Positions 1 to 6,289 of a stretch of DNA of 37,802 nucleotides are shown here, piece by piece. The stretch is from Actinomycetes bacterium (GTDB lineage: Bacteria > Actinomycetota > Actinomycetes > Actinomycetales > Cellulomonadaceae), in assembly GCA_023460255.1 (NCBI GenBank), contig JAEWQZ010000141.1, positions 1 to 37,802 on the forward strand, in the 5' to 3' direction. Made by a program: the position numbers and the translations under genes. Numbering within the stretch: the first letter of the stretch is position 1; every line of letters begins with the position of its first letter. Under the pieces are notes generated by a model, which did not search any database, had not been told where the DNA came from, and saw only the letters and a program-made list of their open reading frames with translations.

Positions 1-149
1 CCGTATGGGGCGGCGCCTGGGTCGGGGACGAGCACCTCGTCGACGTGCACGTGCTGCACGTGCGGCAGAAGCTCGGTGACACGGTCGACCAGCAGCGGTA
101 CGTGCGCACGGTGCGCGGGGTGGGCTATCGCATCGGGACAGGCGCGTGA
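1..149 (+). CDS. OmpR/PhoB-family response regulator, C-terminal fragment
   Basis: Only the last 48 codons are in the window; the reading frame starts at base 3 and runs off the left edge. The translation is the end of a winged-helix DNA-binding domain: a recognition-helix stretch (VDVHVLHVRQKLGD) followed by the wing signature RYVRTVRGVGYRIG, typical of OmpR/PhoB regulators. The receiver domain is not visible. The stop overlaps the kinase start by 4 bases (GTGA), so the two form a two-component operon. Direct repeats with 11-base spacing upstream of three nearby metal-related units fit the tandem-dimer binding mode of this family, which suggests this protein controls them. That link is inference. 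Confidence 0.9.
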   Translation, partial: VWGGAWVGDEHLVDVHVLHVRQKLGDTVDQQRYVRTVRGVGYRIGTGA

Positions 150-1273
150 GCGTGGTGCGGGGCGGGGGGCTCGCCCGTCGGCTGCTGGCCGCGCTCGCCC
201 TGGTCCTGGCCACCGCCGCGCTGACGGCGTGGCTCGTTGCGGGCGCCGTGGGTCCGTACATCTTCCACGACCACCTCATATACGAGGGCACCCGAACCGC
301 GGAGGAGGCCGTCGCACACGCCGAGGCCGCGTTCCGGACAGCCAGCGGACTCGCACTCTCGATCGCACTCGGGACCGCGGTCGTGGCCGCGCTGACAGTG
401 AGCCTCGTCCTGACGCGGCGCATCGGCACATCGTTGGCGGCACTGACGAGCGCCACGCGGCAGGTCGCCGGTGGCCGCTACGAGGCGCGCGTCCCCACGC
501 CCAACATGGGCCACGAGTTCGAGGAGCTGGTGGACGCGTTCAACCAGATGGCAGCCCGGCTCGAGTCCAGCGAGCGGTTGCGGCACAGGCTCCTCGCCGA
601 CGTCGCGCACGAGGTCCGGACTCCTGTCGCCACACTCACCGCCTACCTCGAAGGGCTCGAGGACGGCATCACGGAGCTGACTCCAGAGACCGTCGCCCTC
701 CTCCGCGCGCAGGGCACGCGTCTGACGAGGCTCTCGGAGGATCTCGCGGCGGTCACGAAGGCCGAGAGCGGCGAGCTCCACCTCTCCATGGTCGAGACGT
801 CGCCGGCGGAGGTGCTCCGTCTGGCGCATCTCGCCGGCCGTGACCGCGCCGCCGCAGCGGCGGTGGACCTCGACCTCGACGCACCGGCCCCGACGCTGCC
901 CCCGATCGCCGTCGATCCCGATCGCATCGCCCAGGTGCTGGGGAACCTCGTGGACAACGCACTGCGGCACACCCCCGCGGGCGGCCGCGTGACTCTCTCC
1001 GCGGCCCGGGTGCGCGACGGGGTGGCCATGACGGTCGCGGACACCGGCGAGGGGATCGCAGCCGAGCACCTCCCCCACCTCTTCGAGCGCTTCTACCGGG
1101 CCGACACGGCGCGGGACCGTCACAGCGGCGGCTCCGGGGTCGGCCTGGCGATCACCAAGGCGATCGTCGAGGCGCACGGCGGAAGCGTCCGCGCGCAGAG
1201 CCCGGGCAGGGGCCGGGGCTCCCGCTTCGTCGTGACCTTGCCGGTCAGCGCTCCGGAACGAACGGCTCGCTGA
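146..1273 (+). CDS. Membrane sensor histidine kinase
   Basis: A 375-residue sensor kinase, partner of the overlapping response regulator. Transmembrane helix 1 covers about residues 12-34, a short external loop about 35-66, and transmembrane helix 2 about 67-90. HAMP follows (about 91-143), then the HisKA dimerisation domain with phospho-acceptor His155 in AHEVRTP. The ATPase domain has an N box (QVLGNLVDNALRH, about 263-275), a G1 box (DTGEGI, 299-304) and a G2 box (GGSGVGLAI, about 328-336). All catalytic boxes look intact. The external loop is only about 30 residues and contains two His and one Asp, so direct metal sensing there is possible but unproven. The GTG start overlaps the regulator stop. 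The 3' end overlaps the convergent gene by 29 bases. Confidence 0.95.
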   Translation: MSVVRGGGLARRLLAALALVLATAALTAWLVAGAVGPYIFHDHLIYEGTRTAEEAVAHAEAAFRTASGLALSIALGTAVVAALTVSLVLTRRIGTSLAALTSATRQVAGGRYEARVPTPNMGHEFEELVDAFNQMAARLESSERLRHRLLADVAHEVRTPVATLTAYLEGLEDGITELTPETVALLRAQGTRLTRLSEDLAAVTKAESGELHLSMVETSPAEVLRLAHLAGRDRAAAAAVDLDLDAPAPTLPPIAVDPDRIAQVLGNLVDNALRHTPAGGRVTLSAARVRDGVAMTVADTGEGIAAEHLPHLFERFYRADTARDRHSGGSGVGLAITKAIVEAHGGSVRAQSPGRGRGSRFVVTLPVSAPERTAR

Positions 1274-1529
1274 CCCGCTGGGACGGGACGTCAGCGCCCT
1301 GCCTGTGGCAGCCGGCCGCCTGATCGCCAGACTGGCCGCCGTGCTGGCGACCGCCGGATGACTGACGACCCATGGACCACATCACGCCGATCATGCCCAG
1401 CAGGCACGCCAGGAGCAGACCCCACGTGACGGCCTGCTGCCAACCGACGCCGAACACGATGGCCAGCAGCGCGACGCCCGCCCCGCCGATCAGCATGTGC
1501 GTCCCGTGGGCCTTCATGTGACCGTTCAT
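1245..1529 (-). CDS. Small two-helix membrane protein with His/Met-rich N-terminus
   Basis: A 94-residue protein. The first 12 residues (MNGHMKAHGTHM) carry three His and three Met. Two hydrophobic segments follow (about residues 13-29 and 33-50), then a hydrophilic tail with several His and one Cys. The layout resembles small DUF2933-like membrane proteins found beside copper genes, but the family assignment is weak. The ATG overlaps the stop of the upstream SHOCT gene by 4 bases (ATGA), so the pair is translationally coupled. An upstream open extension of about 81 codons is only the shadow of that SHOCT gene. The role is probably metal-related by context; no enzymatic motif is present. Confidence 0.7.
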   Translation of the reverse strand: MNGHMKAHGTHMLIGGAGVALLAIVFGVGWQQAVTWGLLLACLLGMIGVMWSMGRQSSGGRQHGGQSGDQAAGCHRQGADVPSQRVSEPFVPER

Positions 1530-1765
1530 CGGGGTTCCCTTCCTGCGGCCTCGAGGCCGTCGAGCTCGTCGCGGATGAGTCGGTACGTCTCCGGGTCGAT
1601 GTCGCCCCGGGCGAGGCGCGCGTCGAGCGTGGCCCGGGCACTCCCGCCGGACTGGACCGGGAACAGTCGCGAGATCGCCCAGATGGCCAGGGCCACGATC
1701 ACCAGCCAGAACGCCACCATCCCGGCCCACCCGCCGACGCCCATCTGGCCACACCAGGGACCCAT
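1526..1765 (-). CDS. SHOCT-domain small membrane protein
   Basis: A 79-residue protein. The N-terminus MGPWCGQMGVGGWAGM contains one Cys and several Met. One transmembrane helix follows (about residues 16-35), then a C-terminal SHOCT-like helix pair (LDARLARGDIDPETYRLIRD). SHOCT segments usually mediate oligomerisation at the end of short membrane proteins. A GTG eight codons upstream is in frame, but GAGGAG lies 6 bases before this ATG, so this start is preferred. It leads a two-gene unit with the following membrane protein. The shared direct repeat lies 96 bases upstream of the start. It is a distant cousin of the SHOCT protein at 5382-5603. Confidence 0.75.
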   Translation of the reverse strand: MGPWCGQMGVGGWAGMVAFWLVIVALAIWAISRLFPVQSGGSARATLDARLARGDIDPETYRLIRDELDGLEAAGREPR

Positions 1766-1861
1766 GGCGCACTCCTCACCGCTCGACACCTCGACCGCCG
1801 CGTCGTTGTCGGCGCTGGCAGCAACGGTGCATCGGCGGGGTCAAGAACCGACGCCGGAACG

Positions 1862-1878
1862 ATGAAGAGTCGCTGAAG
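1862..1878 (-). promoter_or_regulatory. Putative response-regulator operator A (direct repeat)
   Basis: Read on the minus strand toward the SHOCT gene, the site is CTTCAG-N5-CTTCAT, two hexamers spaced 11 bases start to start. It ends 96 bases before the start codon at 1765. The same motif in the same orientation precedes the ATPase gene and the plus-strand SHOCT gene. No convincing -10 hexamer follows it here. Confidence 0.5.
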
Positions 1879-1882
1879 ACCT

Positions 1883-2184
1883 GGCCCGGACGGCCCTCGG
1901 GCCCTGACGTCGTGCTGCCGCGGCGGCCTACCGCGGCCTGTCCCGGCTGCTCAGCCGGCGGGCGCTCCGCCCCGCTGCTGCAGGGGGCTCCGGGCTCGGC
2001 TGTCTGCTCGCCCTGGACGTAGCGGATGAGGAGGCGTCGAACGGTTCGTCATCGACGGCGTCCAGCTCGAGCCGCACGCCCCACGCCGTCGCGCCGGATC
2101 CCTTCGACGAAGTGCCCATCACCCTCAGCGAGGTCGACCAAGACTCACGTCGCGTTCATGGCCGGCGAAGATCCGACGAAGACC
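1883..2184. other. Non-coding gap, possible gene debris
   Basis: No gene with a start, ribosome-binding site and consistent codon bias is visible. Two short stretches on the plus strand look protein-like but lie in different frames: FVIDGVQLEPHAP around 2043-2085, and DPFDEVPITLSEVDQDSRRV around 2097-2160. This could be a decayed, frameshifted gene, but no family is recognisable. Confidence 0.3.
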
Positions 2185-4602
2185 TCAGGCCAGGGTCTCC
2201 GCCGGCACCGCCGGGCGGGCCAAGTCCGGTGACGCGGGCAGCCGCAGCCGCTTGAGGAGCAGCGCGTTCACCGCCACGATCACCGACGAGCCCGACATCG
2301 ACAGTGCGGCGATCTCCGGGCTCAGCGAGATTCCGAAGGACGGCTCGAAGATGCCGGCGGCGATCGGTAGGGCGATCGCGTTGTAGCCGATCGCCCAGCC
2401 GAGGTTCTGCCGCATCTTGCGGAGCGTGCCCCGCCCGATCCGCAGCGCCACCGGCACGTCGAGCGGGTCGGAGCGCATGAGCACCACGTCGGCCGTCTCG
2501 ATGGCCACGTCGGTGCCGGCCCCGATCGCGATGCCGATGTCAGCCGTGGCCAGGGCAGGCGCGTCGTTCACGCCGTCGCCGACCATCGCGACCCTCTTGC
2601 CCGACCGCTGGAGCTCGGCGACCTTCTCGGCCTTGTCGCCGGGCAGGACCTCGGCGATGACGGTGTCGATCCCGAGCTGGCCGGCGATCCGGCGGGCGGT
2701 GGCCTCGTTGTCGCCGGTGAGCATGGCAACCTCGACGCCCAGGGCGTGCAGCGCCTCGACGGCGGCCGCTGCGGTGTCACGGGCGGCGTCCGCCATCGCG
2801 ACGACGGCGACTGCGCGCCCGTCGACGGCGGCCAGAACTGCCGTGCGGCCGGCGCCGGCCAGGCGGTCCCGCTCGGCGGCGAGGTCGCCCAGGTCGACGT
2901 CCAGCGTGGCCATCAGCGTGCGGTTCCCGACGACGACGCGGCGGCCGTCGACGGTGGCCTCAGCGCCGTGCCCGGCGACGGCCCGGAAGTCGGTCGCGCG
3001 CAGCCGGGCCACGCCCTCCCGCTCCGCGCGGGCGACGACGGCGCGCGCCAGCGGGTGTTCCGACTCGCGCTCGACGGCCGCGACGAGGGCGAGGATCTCG
3101 GCCTTGTCGGCGCCCGGCGCGACGACGACGTCCGTGACCTCGGGGGCGCCCCTGGTGAGGGTGCCGGTCTTGTCCATGACGACCGTGTCGATGCGTGCGG
3201 AGGCCTCGAGCGCCGTGGCGTTCCTGAACAAGACGCCCCGGCGGGCGCCCAGCCCGGTGCCGACCATGATCGCCGTCGGCGTGGCCAGACCGAGCGCGTC
3301 CGGGCAGGTGATGACGACGACGGTGATGGCGAAGAGCATGGCCGTCGGGACGGAAGCGCCGGCGAGCCACCAGGCCGCGAACGTGCCGGTGCCGCCGATG
3401 AGGGCGACGAAGACGAGCCAGAACGCGGCGCGGTCCGCCAGGCGCTGCCCGGGGGCCTTCGAGTTCTGCGCCTCCTGGACGATTGCGACGATCTGCGCCA
3501 GGGCGGTGTCCTCACCGACCTTGACCGCGCGGGCCCGCAGCGTCCCGCTGACGTTGAGCGAGGCTCCGATGAGGCCGTCACCCGGGGCCTTCGCCACCGG
3601 CAGGCTCTCGCCGGTGACCATGGACTCGTCGGCCTCGGACTCCCCTTCGACGACGACAGCATCGACGGGCACCTTCGCCCCCGGTCGGATGAGCAGCGTG
3701 TCGCCGACGAGGACCTCTGCCGTGGGCACCTCGTGCTCGACGCCGTCCCGCAGCACGACGGCGCGCGGCGGCGCCAGCTCCAGGAGCGTCCGGACGGCGT
3801 CGTTCGCGCCCCCACGGGCGCGCATCTCGAACCAGTGGCCCAGCAGCACGAACGTCGTCAGCACGGACGCGGCCTCGTAGAACACCTCGCCGCCCCCGGT
3901 GAGCGTCACGCCCACGCTGTACAGCCAACCGGTGCCGACCGCCACGGCGACCAGGACCATCATGTCCAGCGTCCGGGCGCGCAGGGCGCGGTAGGCGCCG
4001 TCGAAGAAGATCCACGCGGAGTAGAAGACGACGGGCAGCGACAGGACGAGCATGAACACGTCGTCGCGCAGTCCGAGGGGTGCCGCGGCGGTGAACCCGA
4101 GGAAGTCGCGGCCGATCATCGAGTAGAGGGTGATCGGGACGGACAGGAGCGCGGCGACCAGGAACCTGTTGCGCATGTCGCGGACCATGTCCGCCATCGA
4201 GCCGCCGCCGTGGTGCCCCCCGTGGCCCATGGCCTCGTAGGGCGACGGCGTGCCCGTCGCGTGCGCCGCTCCGTGGCGCTCGTGCTCCGCGTGCTCGTCG
4301 CCGTGCCGGTGCCCGGGCGGAGCGGGACGGCCCGCCGGCTCGGCCTCGGGTTCGCTCATGGCGTCGCAGACGTGGTGAGGCACCGAGCGTCCGGAGCAGT
4401 GATACCCGCACGCCTCGACCCACGCCGTGAGCTCGGTCATCGTGGTGACGTCGGCGTCGAAGGTGACGGTGGCGGTCTGGGCCACGGCGTTCGCCTCGAC
4501 ACCGAGGACGCCTGGACGTCGGCCCAGCGCCCGTTCCACCGCGGGCGTCGACGTCGCCCAGTGCTGCCCGCCTACCCGAAGTACGACTCGCCGCTCATCC
4601 AT
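2185..4602 (-). CDS. Heavy-metal P1B-type ATPase, probable copper exporter
   Basis: An 805-residue ATP-driven metal pump of the inner membrane. It opens with an HMA-like fold (residues about 3-70) in which the usual CxxC loop is replaced by GGQHWATS. A His-rich linker follows (about 97-135). Transmembrane helices flank the actuator motif TGES (about 330-333). The membrane metal site reads CPD (433-435) instead of CPC or CPH. Phosphorylation motif DKTGT starts at 477, the SEHPLA motif is near 515, and the hinge GDGVND is 675-680. The last helices contain MSGSS, as in CopB-like pumps. The ATG is preceded by AGGAGG at a 5-base spacing, so longer starts are rejected. Metal specificity is inferred from the CsoR-like operator and the His-rich linker. 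Confidence 0.93.
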   Translation of the reverse strand: MDERRVVLRVGGQHWATSTPAVERALGRRPGVLGVEANAVAQTATVTFDADVTTMTELTAWVEACGYHCSGRSVPHHVCDAMSEPEAEPAGRPAPPGHRHGDEHAEHERHGAAHATGTPSPYEAMGHGGHHGGGSMADMVRDMRNRFLVAALLSVPITLYSMIGRDFLGFTAAAPLGLRDDVFMLVLSLPVVFYSAWIFFDGAYRALRARTLDMMVLVAVAVGTGWLYSVGVTLTGGGEVFYEAASVLTTFVLLGHWFEMRARGGANDAVRTLLELAPPRAVVLRDGVEHEVPTAEVLVGDTLLIRPGAKVPVDAVVVEGESEADESMVTGESLPVAKAPGDGLIGASLNVSGTLRARAVKVGEDTALAQIVAIVQEAQNSKAPGQRLADRAAFWLVFVALIGGTGTFAAWWLAGASVPTAMLFAITVVVITCPDALGLATPTAIMVGTGLGARRGVLFRNATALEASARIDTVVMDKTGTLTRGAPEVTDVVVAPGADKAEILALVAAVERESEHPLARAVVARAEREGVARLRATDFRAVAGHGAEATVDGRRVVVGNRTLMATLDVDLGDLAAERDRLAGAGRTAVLAAVDGRAVAVVAMADAARDTAAAAVEALHALGVEVAMLTGDNEATARRIAGQLGIDTVIAEVLPGDKAEKVAELQRSGKRVAMVGDGVNDAPALATADIGIAIGAGTDVAIETADVVLMRSDPLDVPVALRIGRGTLRKMRQNLGWAIGYNAIALPIAAGIFEPSFGISLSPEIAALSMSGSSVIVAVNALLLKRLRLPASPDLARPAVPAETLA

Positions 4603-4623
4603 CAGGACCTCCTCGTGGAGCGA

Positions 4624-4638
4624 TACCCCTGGGGGGTA
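4624..4638 (-). promoter_or_regulatory. CsoR-like inverted-repeat operator before the ATPase gene
   Basis: TACCCC-TGG-GGGGTA is a perfect 6+3+6 inverted repeat ending 21 bases before the ATPase start codon. It matches the general form of operators bound by CsoR-family copper-sensing repressors. On the minus strand it lies between TTGCAT and TATCGC, a possible weak -35/-10 pair with a 16-base spacer. No csoR gene is in the window. Confidence 0.55.
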
Positions 4639-4664
4639 CCCATGCAACCACGGTGCAGGCGCGA

Positions 4665-4670
4665 GTCATA
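4665..4670 (-). promoter_or_regulatory. Candidate -10 element of the ATPase gene
   Basis: TATGAC on the minus strand lies 11 bases after the shared direct repeat. This is the geometry expected when an OmpR-type activator replaces a poor -35 element. The resulting leader of about 55 bases would contain the CsoR-like operator. Confidence 0.4.
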
Positions 4671-4681
4671 CCCGCTGGCTC

Positions 4682-4698
4682 ATCAAGGTTCGATGAAG
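4682..4698 (-). promoter_or_regulatory. Putative response-regulator operator C (direct repeat)
   Basis: Read toward the ATPase gene on the minus strand, the site is CTTCAT-N5-CTTGAT with 11-base spacing. It ends 79 bases before the ATPase start and 11 bases before the TATGAC hexamer. It is the second of three sites with the same sequence and orientation. Confidence 0.55.
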
Positions 4699-4734
4699 AC
4701 ACCGGCTCCGCGGCGTCACCCACCCATGTGGGCG

Positions 4735-4944
4735 TCACCGGCCCATGTGACCGGGGCCCATCATGTCGTCGCCGTCGACGTCGTCCAACATGTCGTCGGC
4801 GCCGCGGCCGCCCATCGCGCTGCCGGGGCCGACGTCGCGGTCATGCGCGCGGTGCATGCCGGCCAGACCCTCGGCGGCTCCCGCCTGGTCGCGGTGGTGC
4901 GTGCGGTGCATCGACGCCATCGCGGACCACGACATGTCGTGCAC
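4735..4944 (-). CDS. Met/His/Asp-rich small protein, unknown
   Basis: A 69-residue reading frame with 10 Met, 7 His and 11 Asp. It contains SMHRTHHRD and GMHRAHDRD, a loosely repeated pattern, and ends in MMGPGHMGR. About 94% of its codons end in G or C, as in real genes of this genome, although the sequence has no recognisable family. There is no hydrophobic segment. The GTG start has only a weak ribosome-binding site, and ATG codons at 4935 and 4920 are alternatives. The upstream in-frame codons stay coding-like for about 17 codons, so this may be the 3' part of a gene cut by the rearrangement that left the ABC fragment. Metal binding is a guess from composition and context. Confidence 0.4.
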   Translation of the reverse strand: MHDMSWSAMASMHRTHHRDQAGAAEGLAGMHRAHDRDVGPGSAMGGRGADDMLDDVDGDDMMGPGHMGR

Positions 4945-5063
4945 GCTGTCGGGGCCTGCCTCCGGGCAGGTCCTGATCTTGCCGCCGTCACTCCCTCGCA
5001 GTCGGTGACGGACCAGCCGCCCGCGGGGGTGGGAACCGGCACGGGGGCCGCCAGTGCCGGGGC

Positions 5064-5204
5064 GCCGCCGACGGCCGGGCCATGGTCGTCGTCACCCATG
5101 AGGTCCAGTCCGCCCGCGATGTCGCCCTCCGCGTCGACATCCTCGACGAGGGCGCCGTCGTCGAGGAGGGAACGGCACACCAGGTGCTCACCGCACCGGC
5201 CTAG
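5064..5204 (+). pseudogene. Fragment of an ABC-transporter ATP-binding protein gene
   Basis: The frame reads AADGRAMVVVTHEV, then ARDVALRVDILDEGAVVEEG and HQVLTAPA before a TAG stop. This is the H-loop (switch His in VVTHE) and the end of the nucleotide-binding domain of polar amino-acid type ABC ATPases (GlnQ/ArtP-like). The Walker A, signature and Walker B regions are missing, and homology stops abruptly near 5060. Only the last 46 or so of roughly 245 residues remain, with no start or promoter. It is a gene remnant left by deletion or recombination. Confidence 0.75.
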
Positions 5205-5248
5205 GAGCGCACACGGCCCTTCACCCGGCGCCATCTTCATCCGCTCTG

Positions 5249-5280
5249 CGTTCGCGGGCTCTGACGTTCGCGGGCTCTGA
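5249..5280. repeat. Perfect 16-bp tandem duplication
   Basis: CGTTCGCGGGCTCTGA occurs twice in direct succession (5249-5264 and 5265-5280), just upstream of operator D. It is most likely a small slippage or junction duplication. Confidence 0.85.
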
Positions 5281-5296
5281 CCTTCCACGCGCGGAC

Positions 5297-5313
5297 CTTC
5301 ATGAGGTCTTCAT
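5297..5313 (+). promoter_or_regulatory. Putative response-regulator operator D (direct repeat)
   Basis: CTTCAT-GAGGT-CTTCAT is a perfect direct repeat with 11-base spacing. It ends 68 bases before the start of the SHOCT gene at 5382 and has the same orientation to its gene as sites A and C. CATCCT at 5326-5331 is a possible weak -10. Confidence 0.6.
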
Positions 5314-5381
5314 CGCACCATGACCCATCCTTCGCCTTGGTGGAGCGATCCTTGCGTCGACGAGCTGAGAGGAGCACGGCG

Positions 5382-5603
5382 ATGATGAGCTGGGGCTTCG
5401 GCATGGGCGCCGGGATGTGGGTCTCCTGGATCCTCCTGACCCTGGTGATGGCGCTCATCGTCCTGCTGGTCCTGCGCGCCAGCACCCCGTCTGGCCGCCC
5501 CGCCGAGCCGCCCACCGCCTCCGAGATCCTCGCGGAGCGCTATGCCCGCGGCGGAATCAGCACCGAAGAGTACGAGGACCGGCTGAGCCACCTCTCCTCC
5601 TGA
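5382..5603 (+). CDS. SHOCT-domain small membrane protein
   Basis: A 73-residue protein. A Met/Gly/Trp-rich N-terminus (MMSWGFGMGAGMW) runs into one transmembrane helix (about residues 12-33). A short linker follows, then a C-terminal SHOCT motif (ILAERYARGGISTEEYEDRL, about 50-69). AGAGGAG lies 7 bases before the ATG. A longer in-frame extension to 5301 lacks a ribosome-binding site and would run through the promoter, so it is rejected. The direct-repeat operator upstream places it in the same putative regulon as the ATPase. No catalytic motif is present. It is likely an envelope-stress or metal-response membrane protein. Confidence 0.8.
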   Translation: MMSWGFGMGAGMWVSWILLTLVMALIVLLVLRASTPSGRPAEPPTASEILAERYARGGISTEEYEDRLSHLSS

Positions 5604-5621
5604 GAGCCGCGCCGCTGCGCT

Positions 5622-5662
5622 GCCCGCCTGGTAGGCGGGCTGCGCCGGCGAGCGTCTCGCCG
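5622..5662 (+). terminator. Two tandem hairpins after the SHOCT gene
   Basis: GCCCGCC-N5-GGCGGGC (5622-5640) is followed by CGGCGAG-CGT-CTCGCCG (5646-5662), both perfect 7-bp stems. They start 19 bases after the stop codon. There is no T-run, as is usual for terminators in such GC-rich genomes. Confidence 0.5.
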
Positions 5663-5681
5663 ACGCACAGGGGGCATGCGG

Positions 5682-5905
5682 TCAGGCGAGGGTGCACGCG
5701 CCGCGATAGCCCGCCGACCACGACGGCACAGGCTCGACCCCGTCCCACTCCAGTCGCCACACGATCCGCGAGGGACCCGACGCCGGATGCGCCCGCCGCC
5801 GGCATACCGACGCAACCAGTCATGGACCGTCTGCCGGGCGACCCCGTTGCGCCGGGCGACCACCGCCTGATACCGCTGCTCCACCACACCGAGCTCCACC
5901 AGCAC
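5682..5905 (-). pseudogene. Decayed IS481-family transposase
   Basis: The frame opens with MLVELGVVEQRYQAVV, the typical N-terminus of IS481-type transposases. It then jumps to NGVARQTVHDWLRRYAGGG, missing about a dozen residues of the helix-turn-helix. After a frame change the sequence continues as AHPASGPSRIVWRLEWDG and VEPVPSWSAGYRGA, matching the next conserved part of the family, and stops. The whole DDE catalytic domain is absent. Only about 75 of roughly 300-400 residues remain, with one deletion and one frameshift, so it cannot be functional. Confidence 0.8.
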
Positions 5906-5982
5906 GACCGGCCCCTCTCGCCCGCGACCCCCTCGTCACGACGAGCGAAGCCCACACCCGCACCACCCGGAAGGAGCACGAG

Positions 5983-6059
5983 TGTCAGGCAGGAACCGGA
6001 ACCACTGTCGCCCACCTACCGGAACCGCGTCCGCAACCTGTCAGGCAGGAACCGGAACC
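5983..6059. repeat. Pair of 21-bp direct repeats, probable IS end
   Basis: Identical 21-base copies starting TGTCAGGCAGGAACC lie at 5983-6003 and 6039-6059, 56 bases apart. Partial similarity continues after each (CACC and ACCG blocks). They sit upstream of the broken transposase start. TGT-starting subterminal repeats are typical of IS481-type ends, so this is probably one end of the dead element. Confidence 0.6.
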
Positions 6060-6138
6060 GAGATGTCCACCGTCTACCGAAGTCCCATATGGACCGCGAC
6101 CCGACGCGGCTCCGCTCAGAGTTCCGTGGCAAGCCGAA

Positions 6139-6166
6139 GGCCCGCCCCGCCGAAGCGGTGCGGGCC
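6139..6166 (-). terminator. Terminator of the tRNA-Pro gene
   Basis: GGCCCGC and GCGGGCC pair around an inner CCGC-CGAA-GCGG stem with one mismatch. The hairpin begins 20 bases after the tRNA 3' end and is followed on the minus strand by TTCGGCTT. Confidence 0.6.
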
Positions 6167-6186
6167 TCTGACCTGCGACATCACTG

Positions 6187-6260
<74 letters not shown>

Positions 6261-6283
6261 TTCGGCCCTTGCGAGCCGTCAGC

Positions 6284-6289
6284 ATGCTA
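6284..6289 (-). promoter_or_regulatory. Candidate -10 of the tRNA-Pro gene
   Basis: TAGCAT on the minus strand lies about 24 bases before the tRNA 5' end and overlaps the stop codon of the upstream membrane-protein gene. No clear -35 is visible. Confidence 0.35.

Noticed and set aside
1928..2122. 64-codon open frame on the minus strand
   Set aside because: No ribosome-binding site, low-complexity Ser/Pro/Arg product, no family; kept only as part of the non-coding gap.
2165..2181. A fourth copy of the direct repeat, GCGAAG-N5-ACGAAG
   Set aside because: It abuts the 3' end of the ATPase gene, has no properly oriented gene within reach, and matches the consensus less well; likely chance or a decayed site.
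2746..5280. Very long open frame on the plus strand opposite the ATPase gene
   Set aside because: Shadow frame of a high-GC gene on the other strand; its translation is low-complexity and matches nothing, while the minus strand has a full set of ATPase motifs.
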